From contig CAZDIU010000001.1 in NCBI GenBank assembly GCA_964505535.1, forward strand, positions 32,105-96,104: a stretch of 64,000 nucleotides of DNA. The letters are read 5' to 3'. The notes below the pieces were generated by a model. The model was given only the letters and a program-made list of their open reading frames with translations. It searched no databases and was not told where the DNA came from. This stretch comes from JAABRU01 sp964505535. GTDB lineage: Bacteria; Desulfobacterota; Desulfobacteria; Desulfobacterales; Desulfococcaceae. The translations under genes and the position numbers were made by a program. This document shows, piece by piece, positions 1 to 10,100 of the stretch; positions within the stretch are counted from its first letter, which is position 1; every line of letters starts with the position of its first letter.

Positions 1-74
1 ATATGATTTTTATCAGAAACAGCATTTTTTTCTGACAGGACAGGTACTCTGTCAGTCTTGAATCTGTGCGTTGA

Positions 75-107
75 AAAAACCGGATTTTTCGGAAAAATCC
101 GGTTTTT
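75..107. repeat. Palindromic repeat, AAAAACCGG family, copy 1
   Basis: Perfect 16-bp arms (AAAAACCGGATTTTTC and its complement) separated by one base. The same core recurs at about 26706, 33144, 38495, 44819, 44950, 48215 and 60308. At several of those places it forms the centre of a longer element with terminal inverted repeats. The long stem ending in a T-run could also work as an intrinsic terminator in either direction. Confidence 0.85.
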
Positions 108-540
108 CTGCATATCTGAAAGCATAAAATCAAAGTTGACAAAGCAATAGCAGTATTTGAAAAAAAACACAACTGCGGCAGGGATAAAACAAAGCTGGCA
201 TCGTTCCGGTGTCTGACTGTTCATTCAGACACCGGATGTCAGAAATATCAAAACTTCACACGGAATGCTGACCGCTGAAACTCTTTCCCCGCTTTCCGAG
301 ACACGCCCGGATTCATAAACAAAAGCCATTTCTTATAAACAGTGCTGTATTTTTGGAAACATATATGGTACATAGTTCCCAAAAAACATGATAGCACAGT
401 CTCTTCACCCAAAGCAACAGGGAGAAAAAAGATAATCCCCGCTTATGCGGGAAATTTTTCCGGATGCCTGCTTTTGCAGGCATGACGCCATTCCGGCGAA
501 CACCGGTTCCATAAAACAGGCTGAAGAACCTTATTTTCTT

Positions 541-680
541 AACTGATGTTATGAAGCCTTTTCAGGAATCAGGAAGTTGCCCGTTTTCACCGTCATTCCG
601 GCGCAAGCCGGAATCCAGTGATTTCAGAAAGTTCTGGATACCGGTTTTTGCCGGTATGACGAGGGTGCGTAACATCAGTT
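541..680. repeat. MITE-like element, AACTGATGTTACGC family, copy 1
   Basis: About 140 bp bounded by AACTGATGTTATG on the left and GCGTAACATCAGTT on the right, an imperfect terminal inverted repeat. The interior holds the hairpins ATTCCGGCGCAAGCCGGAAT and ATACCGG...CCGGTAT. A closely similar full-length copy lies at 53238-53385 and a half copy at 48000-48090. There is no coding capacity, so it is probably a non-autonomous element mobilised in trans. Confidence 0.75.
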
Positions 681-732
681 CTTAAAAATGGCATTGGGTT
701 TGGACTTTTCAGATATGGGAGAGGAGAGCGCC

Positions 733-2385
733 TTGCAGAAAATTCTTTTTGTTTTGCTGTCACTCGGTTTGATGTGCATCTGCGGAAACGTCACGGGGGA
801 GGAGATTCAGGCTGAAAACCGGGGCAGCCTTCCTCCGGTGGAAGAAAGCGGCAACCGGCTTTCCTCGGTGGGGAAAGTGTATGTGAACCGCTTTCTTCCG
901 GACGGAAACACGGTTTTTGCGGATGAGGAACTCGCGTCCCTTACCGCTGCCTGTGAACAGCGGGAAATTACTGCGGAAGAACTGCAGAAGGCCGCACAGA
1001 AAATCACACAATATTATGTGGACAGGGGGTATGTCAATTCCGGGGCTTTTGTGCCGGATCAGGAGGTTAAGGAAGGAAACATCGCGATCCGGATTGTGGA
1101 AGGAAAGCTGAACGGAATCTCTCTTGTCAATGACACCCGGCTGCGGGAACGGTATATTCTCAGCCGCCTGTCCCGTGCCGCGGACAGCGGCAAAACCCCT
1201 CTGAACATCAACCGCATTCAGGAGCATCTGAAACTGCTCAGGGAGGATCCCCGCATTGACAATATCAATGCCAGACTCAAACCCGGACTGGAAAGAGGGG
1301 AAGCCTTTCTGGAAGTGGAGGTGAATGAGGCCCGGCCTTACAGTATCGGACTGGTCTTCAACAACTCCAATTCCCCCAGCATCGGCGCATACCGGGGGGA
1401 ACTGCATCTGTCCCATATGAATCTCACCGGATGGGGGGATTCCCTCAATCTCCGCTATGCGCTGACCGAAGGACTGGACGAATATTCCGGCACTTACACC
1501 ATTCCCCTCACCCGATGGGGAACAAGCCTGGCTCTGGAAGCAGGACGCAATGAATCCACTGTAAAAGCATCGCCTTTCGATATGCTGGACATTGAAAGTC
1601 AGACCGAGACCTATGGGGCGGAACTGCGGCATCCCTTTTACAAAACCCTGTCCAAAGAACTTGCAGGGGGTCTGCGCTTTGAACACCGGAAAAGCGAAAC
1701 CTCTCTGCTCAATGAGGGATTTGCCTTTTCCCAGGGCGTGGAGGAAGACGGAACCAGCCGCATATCCGTGCTGCGCTTTTCCCAGGAATGGGTGGATCGG
1801 AGCATGGTGCAGGTGATCGCTGCCCGATCTGTTTTCAATTTCGGGCTGGATGCACTGAATGCCACCATCCATGACAGCGGCCCGGACGGAAAGTTTTTCT
1901 TCTGGCTGGGGCAGTTTCAGTGGCTCAGAAAATTTGCCTTTCTGGACGGTCAGGTTCTGTTCCGTTTTGACATCCGTCTGTCCGATGATCCGCTCCTGCC
2001 CATGGAAAAATTTGAAATCGGCGGTTCTTCAACCGTCCGGGGATACCGGGAAAACCAGATGACAACAGACAGCGGACTGATTGCCTCCCTGGAATGGCGG
2101 ATTCCGGTCTGGCATCTGAAGCTGCCGGGCCTGAGCAGAAAAATCGGAGACGGTCTTGTGCAGATCTGTCCTTTTTATGATTACGGCAAAGGATGGAATA
2201 CGGATATGGCGGATCCTTCTCCGGACAGTCTGTCCAGCGCGGGACTGGGCGCACGCTGGAGAGTGAATGAAAAAATAAATGCGCAGGTCTATTGGGGCCA
2301 TGCCCTGAGAGATGCGGATGTTTCCACTGAATATGATCTGCAGGATGACGGCATTCATTTTGAAATCAGCGCGTTTTTATTTTAA
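733..2385 (+). CDS. ShlB/FhaC-type two-partner secretion transporter (TpsB)
   Basis: Outer-membrane Omp85-superfamily transporter that would export a TpsA exoprotein through its own barrel. I place the start at the TTG at 733 because GGAGAGGAG lies just upstream and the protein then opens with a signal peptide (LQKILFVLLSLGLMCICG). That gives 550 aa; an ATG at 688 would add 15 residues before the signal peptide. A POTRA-type domain follows at roughly residues 45-130 (strand VYVNRFLPDGNTVF, then ITQYYVDRGYVNSGAFVP). The rest is a barrel with the conserved loop motif TVRGYREN and a C-terminal phenylalanine (SAFLF), as is usual for outer-membrane proteins. No TpsA gene with a TPS secretion domain is visible. 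The stop codon touches the end of an IS630 relic, so a downstream partner may have been displaced, or it lies upstream or elsewhere. Confidence 0.88.
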   Translation: MQKILFVLLSLGLMCICGNVTGEEIQAENRGSLPPVEESGNRLSSVGKVYVNRFLPDGNTVFADEELASLTAACEQREITAEELQKAAQKITQYYVDRGYVNSGAFVPDQEVKEGNIAIRIVEGKLNGISLVNDTRLRERYILSRLSRAADSGKTPLNINRIQEHLKLLREDPRIDNINARLKPGLERGEAFLEVEVNEARPYSIGLVFNNSNSPSIGAYRGELHLSHMNLTGWGDSLNLRYALTEGLDEYSGTYTIPLTRWGTSLALEAGRNESTVKASPFDMLDIESQTETYGAELRHPFYKTLSKELAGGLRFEHRKSETSLLNEGFAFSQGVEEDGTSRISVLRFSQEWVDRSMVQVIAARSVFNFGLDALNATIHDSGPDGKFFFWLGQFQWLRKFAFLDGQVLFRFDIRLSDDPLLPMEKFEIGGSSTVRGYRENQMTTDSGLIASLEWRIPVWHLKLPGLSRKIGDGLVQICPFYDYGKGWNTDMADPSPDSLSSAGLGARWRVNEKINAQVYWGHALRDADVSTEYDLQDDGIHFEISAFLF

Positions 2386-3490
2386 ATCTGAAAAATAATT
2401 CAGCAAAAAACCGGTTTGCTTTTTCCGGATTTTAAGATAAATTTTCCGAAGATTTTGGATCATAATGAAAGGAGCGGAAAATGAAGGTCAGATTTGAAAT
2501 TGACATCAAGGAAAGTGCGGAGGAACTGAAAAGGATGTTTCTGAGAGAAAGAGATGGGAGCGGGAAAGAAAGGCTTCATTTGATATGACTTTTAAAAACA
2601 GGAATATGCAGGAACATAAAGGATCTGACCCTGAAAGTTCCGCGTGACAGAAACACAGTGGGAACATGGCTGAAAAAATACAGAAGTGACGGAATGGAAC
2701 TGCTCGACCGAAGAAAAATCTCTTCCGGAAGAAAACCGGTCATATCGGATGCCGTGACAGGCAGGCTGGCAGAAAAACTGTCTGATCCCGAAGGATTTGG
2801 CACTTGCAGAGAGAGCCGTGAATGGGTTGAAAGGGAGATCGAAAAAAAAGTCAGCACAAAGACAGTTTGCCATCTCTGCCATTACAGACTGAAATCGGTG
2901 TGCAGTGTTCCGAGACCCCGCAATCCCAAAAGGAATGATGAAACTGTCCGTATTTTCAGAGAGAATTTTTCAGAAGACATAAAATAAAACTGAAGATCCG
3001 AAAACACAGAGAGGTAAAAATTTTTGTTCAGGATGAGAGCAGATTCGGACTGATAACTGTATGCAAACGCAGGACAGTCAAAAAAGGGATCACTTCTGTA
3101 TATAAAAATAGTTATAATTATAAATAATTACGGTTATTCGGCATTATTGAGTCTCTTACAAATGAAAAATTTTCAGGATTTAATGAACAGATTTTCCAAA
3201 AGGCGCAAAAACTGTCTTAATATTGTTATTGCGGACAGATCCGGGTGACAGACATCACAACATATTAAATTGCCCGAAAATATTGTCATGAAATTCATTC
3301 TGCCTTACAGTCCGGAATTGAATCCTGCAGAAAGATTATGGAAAAGCATGAAGGATAAAATGGCTGAAAATAATGAAATAAATCTGAAACAGTTGGGCGA
3401 TAAAATTCCGTAGACAGTCCATCAGATGCGTAATGAAGAAATAAAAAGTCAAAAGAATATTTTTCTAATGCTTACTTATTTTTCAGATTT
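2384..3490 (+). mobile_element. Decayed IS630-family insertion sequence
   Basis: About 1.1 kb, the usual IS630 size, bounded by a perfect 15-bp inverted repeat: AAATCTGAAAAATAA at 2384-2398 and its complement at 3476-3490. It encloses a frameshifted DDE transposase. The right end recurs without a transposase at 29686-29706. The left end overlaps the stop codon of the TpsB gene. A clear TA target duplication could not be fixed by eye. Confidence 0.8.
2481..3478 (+). pseudogene. IS630-family transposase, frameshifted remnant
   Basis: The reading frame starts at ATG 2481 behind GGAGCGG (MKVRFEIDIKESAEELKR). It hits a stop at about 2587, continues in another frame through the helix-turn-helix part (NTVGTWLKKYRSDGMELLDRR, open to 2987), then shifts again into the catalytic part. 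The IS630 DDE landmarks are recognisable: VQDESRFGL near 3023-3050 with the first Asp, a degraded VIADRSG near 3225-3246 interrupted by a stop, and LPYSPELNPAERLW near 3302-3343 with the final Glu. Several stops and frameshifts make it inactive. It lies between the TpsB gene and the Tc toxin island, and such relics are common at edges of acquired DNA. Confidence 0.88.
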
Positions 3491-3796
3491 CATATACACT
3501 TTGCCGCGAACCTGTCCGACGAACCATTGCCACCTCTTTGTCACCTCCTAAAGTTCTCATTGGCCGAAGCTTCTTAACCGAAAGTTATGAGCATTCTATG
3601 CAGGTGGTTTTGTCGAGACCTTCTGTTGTTTTATTACAATCCAGAAAAGAAAGAGCTCCCACAGATCACCATGGAAGCACTTTCATAATTCAAGTCGATG
3701 CTCTTTTTGAAGCGTTGCCTAATATGAGTTTCCTCTATTTCAATTCAATACTACACCCTTAAGTTGCTCCGACCTTCCATAAAAATAATCGGAAGT
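3491..3796. other. Intergenic region between IS relic and Tc island
   Basis: Nothing recognisable as a gene. A 74-codon open frame at 3538-3762 on the plus strand has no similarity I can name and no ribosome-binding site. No HEPN-type partner for the adjacent nucleotidyltransferase is visible on the minus strand. Confidence 0.5.
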
Positions 3797-4126
3797 TTAT
3801 AAAAAGTCAAGGATTTTTTTATTCTCAAACACAATTTTTCCTGATTTGAGAATAGCTGCGACAAATGAATTGGCTTTATGACTTTCATTTTCAATTTCAG
3901 ACTCAGAATAAACCAATACATCGGCTTTAAGAGACAATTCTCTCGTATAATTTGCGATTTTGGCGGCAATATCCTTTTTCGCCAAAGTGTTTTTCAAAAC
4001 GATTAGCAAATCGATATCACTGAAAACATTGGCACTCCCGTTTGGCATGGAACCAAACAAGATAATTCTTTCCGGTTCGGTAACCTTGGCGGCATAGTCA
4101 ATTATTTTTGATAATGTTCTCTTCAT
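3797..4126 (-). CDS. Small MNT-type nucleotidyltransferase
   Basis: 109-aa protein with the minimal nucleotidyltransferase fold of the DNA polymerase beta superfamily. The GS signature is at residues 25-26 (FGSMPNGSANVFSDIDLLIV). The metal-binding Asp pair is D37/D39 in SDIDL and a third carboxylate D69 is in KADVLVY, so the triad looks complete. The usual Arg after GS is replaced by Met. The family typically transfers nucleotides, and small members are often antitoxins that AMPylate a HEPN RNase partner. No HEPN gene is adjacent. The start codon lies 6 bp after the TcA stop, so it is probably co-transcribed with the toxin genes. Its role there is unknown: it could be an orphan antitoxin, an immunity or modification factor for the Tc effector, or a chance passenger of the island. 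Confidence 0.75.
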   Translation of the reverse strand: MKRTLSKIIDYAAKVTEPERIILFGSMPNGSANVFSDIDLLIVLKNTLAKKDIAAKIANYTRELSLKADVLVYSESEIENESHKANSFVAAILKSGKIVFENKKILDFL

Positions 4127-4132
4127 AAGTCG

Positions 4133-7100
4133 TCAACTTCCTAACTGAAAAAGAATAAAGATATCATTAAGCTGGTCACTGGTGAGCCTCTTAAAATCCC
4201 CTGCCGAACTGATTTTCATTTTCACCCGCACTTCCCCAAGAGAATCAGGTTGTGAACCGGAAGTGAAATCCTTGGGTAAATGGTGAACGTTATGATAGTT
4301 CGTATCTTTGCTGATAGATAATCCGTCAAGAGAAGCAGCGCTCGTAACTTTTATGTTCGCTGTGAAATCACCCGCAATACTGCTTTCCACAAAAACGTCC
4401 ATTTGTTTGATTTTCAACGCGCCAATTTTTCCACGGATAAAGAAAGGGTACTGTTCTTTTTTAAGGTTAATTACTAATTCTTGATCATTTTCTCCTTCAG
4501 GGTGAAGAAATCTATACCACTCAGTAGCGAATTCATGTTTGAGGCTGAACAACCTTGCTGTTCCACTTGGAAGTTTGGTTTGCAAGTGAGTGTTGGCAGC
4601 AGTTGCAAGTACCCCGCCGCCATTGCGTGACGTGTATCTAATATGAAGAACAACATCTGATAAAGACGCAAAATCGAAATAGTTGTTTTCAATAGGCATA
4701 TTGATCTGCCAATCGCTGATAACGCCTGCACCCTCAAAGGGAAGATAACGTTCATCATTAAAGTTTAACTCAAACATACCGCTGTCATTCTGTGCATGGC
4801 TGGTTGCAATGGAAGATATTTCTCCATACATGGTTCTGAAGCGCGTATCATCTTCCTGCTTCTCGTAGTTGCCGCCTGACAGGGTGGCATCCATTCTTGT
4901 TTCATTTTTTAATAATGAAAGCGAACAATTTACACCGATAAACGGCCCGGTTATGCAAGGAATGCTGAGGGATACGTTCTTTATTCGTCGCATATAATGA
5001 CCGGGGTAATCCATATCGAACAACCATTCATGCAGGGAAATGGTGCATTTCCCAGTTTCCTTCAGGGTTATAAGGCTTAACGGCGCCATTTGGGCCAGTG
5101 AAATATGTTTGGTTATTTCAAATTCGCGCCGGTTCTGGTTTAGATATTCCGCCTCCAGTTTCCTCAGGTCATTCATCAGCTTATCGCCCGACAACAACCC
5201 TTTCTTAAGGCTGTCCCAATAGCCAAATTGAACAATATTGGAATTTGTGATTCCCAATTCATGCTGGTAGCACTTCTCCGCTTTTTTGGCCATATCGAAA
5301 GCCAGTTGATACGCCTGAAAATACACAGTTGATATTTGCGTAATCATCCAACTGTATAACTGATCGTTAGAGAACTTATTTCGCATATAATCATCCACAG
5401 TTTTGGCATTCTCGATCTCCAATTCCTGATTTTCCAATTCTTTTTCGGCAATAGCCTGTCGTATTATTGCCGCATTGATTTGGAACTGAATTTGATTTTT
5501 TTCTATAGTAGCTAAATTTGCTTGATGTTTATTTTCTTCATCCCTTCGAGTGTATGATCCCTGGGTTTCAAGCATCGATCCACCGGAGTGAGCTATTTTG
5601 CCGAGTCCTTCGAAGAGCGCCGCAAATTTGGCAGCAGACTTACCCGCCTGCTCTCCGCCAAATTCAACTAAGGCGGTTGGTGTACCACCAAATCCCTCTG
5701 CACCTGCGTCAAATTGGGGAATTAAATATATTCCAGCCGCAATTGTATTCGCGATTGTAGCCGCTATTTCAGAAACTATCCCAATTCCATGTGCAATTGC
5801 TCCTGAAATTTCCCAATCATTCATTCTCGGTATATCTGAATAATACGTTTCTTTCTGTTCAGCCAGTTCTTTCGCTTTATTCAAACTACCAATTGTTTCT
5901 ACCGCTTCATCGATCTGTTTCTTACGAATTTCCTTAACAGCTTCAAGCAATTGAATTTCATGCTGAGATCTCAGTAAAGAAAGTTTTTCTACATCCTTCT
6001 TTTCAAGAGCGCTCAGCAATTTCTCTCCAAGAATTTTCACTTCATTGCAAAATTCAATCGCCTTTTGTACCACGATTCTGAAACGGTAATGAGGAGTAGG
6101 TGCACTCAAATCATTCAGCACGCTACTCAAATCCATTCCGGCAGCGGCGGCTTTCACAAGCAGGGCAGGATCAATAGGTGGCTCAAACAACGGCAGTTGA
6201 CGCACAACGCCTTGGATGTTCATGCAATGTCGGATTTTAAACAGCCGGTCTTCCACCGTATCCCAAAATTTGTTCAGATATTCGTTATTAGGTATGCAGA
6301 AATAAAATGTTTCCAGCTTGGGGACCGGTTCGGAACCGGATGCGGAAGGAATAACGGTGATTGGCAACAAAGTGTCCCCAAGTATTACATCCACGCGAGC
6401 ATTGCCGAACTCATCTAATTTGGTTTCCAGTTCATTAAATGTCAGTTCCTCATGTTTGACATTCGGAACCTTTTTGGGCCGGTCTCCGAGAATTTCATAA
6501 GCCAGCATGTACAACAATGATGCTTCGTTAATTGACTCAATGGTATCTCTTTTGAAAAGCATATCTCCCCAAGCGATAAGGTTGTCAAGATACTTCATAA
6601 CCACATTTTTCTGGTAGGCAACCGGACGGTATCGCGCGACAACATGCGGTTTAAAAGGGTTGTTTCTCCATGCTTTTAATTGAGATTCATTGTCTTTCAA
6701 GTTTATGTTGGACAAAATAGATTGGATTCTCTGGTTGCGGTAATCATCTGAATTATAGTTAAAAAAAGGTTTTGTAATCCAGTAGCGTTGCGGGACGGGG
6801 TAATCCTCAATATTCGTAGGATCAAAAATATAATGGAACCAATGCATCGCATCTTCGAATTTCTGGTTCTGCATAAGCCGGCAGGCCACCATCAGCGGCG
6901 CATGAAAAAACAACTCCCAGTTGTATATAGAGTTTGCTCCACCAAAAGAGAAGTCCACTATATCCTTGTACTTTTGCGCACTGGACTCTTCACCGCCAAC
7001 TATTACGTCTGAAGTTGGGGTATAGGAACTGAAGTTAAAATTATTTTTCGGCGCATACCATTCTGGTTTTGTTTGTATTTTCCGGTTCAGCAATCCGTCA

Positions 7101-10100
7101 ATTCCATCTCTGTTCAGCTCCCGGATAAACAGCACGGTATAGGGGTGATAAAAAGGCATGAATCTGTATCTGCGATTCTTGCTTATTAGCTGTCCGTAGT
7201 TATTTAGCCGGGTTTCCCATTCAGGTTTTACAAAAAATGCCCTTTGGCTGTCCTGGTAAAAAAACGGATGATTATTCGTGACAGTATTTAGCTGTAAATC
7301 CTGTTGAGAGATAACCAGTTCAAAAGGAGAATTGGCTCCTGACAACAAAGTGGCGGTATTGGAGTTTTCCAATACTCTGAAGTAACGGTTATTCTTTGAA
7401 TGTGTTCTATTATTGGCAAGGTGGGTATTATGAAAATGCATCCCGTTCGGGAGCCTTAAGCGAGGACCATACTCATATTGGGGATCCAACTCCTTGATCG
7501 CCTCACCGTCTTCCCCGAATTTCTCATGTACGTAATCGTAAGAGTCATCAAGCCATAAGTCTATTCCAAAAAAGTTGTAATGTCCGCCTAAACCTTTAAG
7601 CTTGACGTCTTTGATCTCTCCATCAAAAATAAAACTGGATGAGTGCCATGGCAGATAAGTTTCATTAAAGCGGTTTGCTGTTAAGTAAACCGGATTATTC
7701 TCAACTGTGACATTAGGGTCATAAAATTTGGTGTCGTTAAATTCCCTGGAAGTCGACAAATAAATATCCAGATAAAGTTCATTAAATTTAGCAAGATAGT
7801 ATGGTTTCAAGTTATAGGAAAAATGCGGTCGTTCCCATGGATGAATCAATTTCTGCTTGGAGATTTTTTTGGGTGTCCACCCGCCTGTTTTTTTAACACT
7901 CCACCCCAATTGGACTTCGAGCAGTTTCATAGGCTCCGGTGCTTCTGTCGGTCCGGTAGTGGGCTGGGCCGCCGGAACTTTTTTGGTTTTCATCGGCTTT
8001 TCCATAAACTGTAGCCAAAATAGATGCAGCTTACGGTTATAGACTACCGGCGTAACGTGATCGCCGGTAATATCCACATCAATTTTTTCCCAGGCGCTCC
8101 AGGTGCTGTAGTTCATATCGTAAGTGCGATAATAATAAATGTTAGGGACCGCTTTGGTCCGTCCAATCACATGAACAATATTGGTTTCATATCCTGCTTC
8201 ATCTGGATTTAAATCCTCCATCTGGTGGTACAGACCGCAAACTTCGAGGTGTGATACTTCATCCACTTTGTGCAGGTAGTTTTGAAACGCCTGTTCAACA
8301 TTTTCCTTTGTGACCTCATTCTGCATCAATTCATTTTCCAACTCCTCGAAGAATGGAGACTTGTCATCACGCAGTTCCGGCTCCAGCCAGTTCTCAGGAT
8401 AAAAGAATATCTTCCGGTTGGCTTCCCATATCCGGTAATTTTTCATCCATCTCCACTGCGACCAGGCATTTGGTGACGAAGTGTCTTCCTTTTCATCCTG
8501 AGTTACTTTGACATACCTGTTTTCCAGATTCAGGAAACAGCGTTGCACAAAAAGCTGAATTGAGCTTATGGCCTGCTTGATGCGTGAAGTAAGCTGACAG
8601 GCGTTCATCTCTACATCGATCAAAAAATATTTGTATAGTGAATTTGAATCCTCCCAGTAAAGGGGATTGGTAATCACGCCATTTACAATCTCGGGATCTA
8701 CATTTCTTTGCGAATTTTCCAAATGATATTCCACAAGAGCGGTACGCTTCTTTTCCCGAATATCATCATGCAGCGGTGTAACTTTTTCCAGCCAGTCTTC
8801 CTGTTCATATTTGGATTTTACTGCCTGCCTGATTTGTACCGCGATATTTTCTTCCGATGCTGTACCAGCGGTAATATCCGCCCAGCCAAGCATGGTTTTT
8901 GCGTCAACGCCTGTAAGCTTCATCTGTTTAAAACATTTTAGTAGCCTGTGGTATAGCTTTGCATTCGCGTAATCCAAATTCCCGGGAGAATGCTGAAAAC
9001 TGAGTCCATTATGAAGTGATGATATTTCAATGGAATCCCATTGAGTAAGCTCGGCTATTTCGGCAAAAATTTCTTCTTTTGCCTTCGCAGAATCCTGTGC
9101 CAATTCAAGAATGCTCCGAATAGAAGCATCTTCCGGTTCCGGGAATTCCGCCTTAAAGTTGAGGATGAGGTACAGATTATGCCAGCCGTCAAAATCGTTA
9201 GGACTTAACATCGCAGTTAACGGTAAATCTGAAAAGTTAACCGTTTTTACCGAACTGTTGTTTGTAATAAACCATTTCAGATCCTTTGTTTCAATTTGCA
9301 TTTTTGAAACCAGGAGTGAAATTTTGTGCAATAATGCATAGGCATTAAAATGTGTTGGAAAGTTTGTGGAATTAATTTCTTTGTAACCGCCTGAAGAGTC
9401 TTTTGTAATTAATTCTTCATCTTCCAATGTTTTCAATAGGGAATCCGTACCGCCTGAAACCACAATATTCTCTAATACTGCGGCTGCCTGCTCATCAGTG
9501 AGACCGAAAGAAGCGGCAATATGCGATTTAATCTGATTTTCATTTTGGTTTAATAAATTATTCAGATTTAGCTGTAACATCTGAATGTTACCTACTAAAA
9601 TACCTTTGCTTGTGGCTGTAATGGCCGTCGTGTCAAAGTTAATGATAAAGTTGGTTTCCTCAACGGAAAAAGCGGCTGTTGTGAAATTTTCAATGGCTGA
9701 TTTCAATAGAGTCTGCAATGGGGTAAGTGCTGTAATCATTGAGGCATAGGTCATCTCGGATAGTGCAGCGGCATCAAATGCAAGAATGGCGTTGCGATCC
9801 GCGATACTTAATTTAAGCTGCGCTACTTTTTCTTTATTTGATTCCAAAATTTTCCGTAACGATTCTATCAGTTGGGTGATTGTCTCATCTCTTAAGCCTA
9901 TTGGAGATTCCGGATTGTAATTTAAAATATAGTCCAACTCCCGAATGGAGAGTCCTGATGATTTGATATGTTCCAGATGTTCAAGGCTGTCGAGCAAAGC
10001 TTGAATGGAACTGAATGGGTCCGGGCTATTGATGATACCGAGGAACAGAAACAGTTCAATTACGCTTAACTTCAAAGACCGGGCCAGATAGGCGTAGCGC

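Larger units (their letters stand above)
1..732. other. Intergenic region rich in short inverted repeats
   Basis: No credible coding region is visible before the TpsB gene. The stretch holds the AAAAACCGG palindrome at 75-107, a hairpin at 206-235 (CCGGTGTCTGA paired with TCAGACACCGG), small hairpins at about 438-451 (CCCGCTTATGCGGG) and 464-483 (ATGCCTG/CAGGCAT), and a 140-bp element with terminal inverted repeats at 541-680. Any gene 5' of position 1 is outside the window; the hairpin at 206-235 could be its terminator, but no T-run follows it. Confidence 0.6.

Noticed and set aside
760..1872. 370-codon minus-strand open frame over the TpsB gene
   Set aside because: The plus-strand product has a signal peptide, POTRA and barrel motifs; the minus-strand frame shows none.
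3538..3762. 74-codon frame beside the IS relic
   Set aside because: No ribosome-binding site, no similarity I can name, and placed in decayed DNA.
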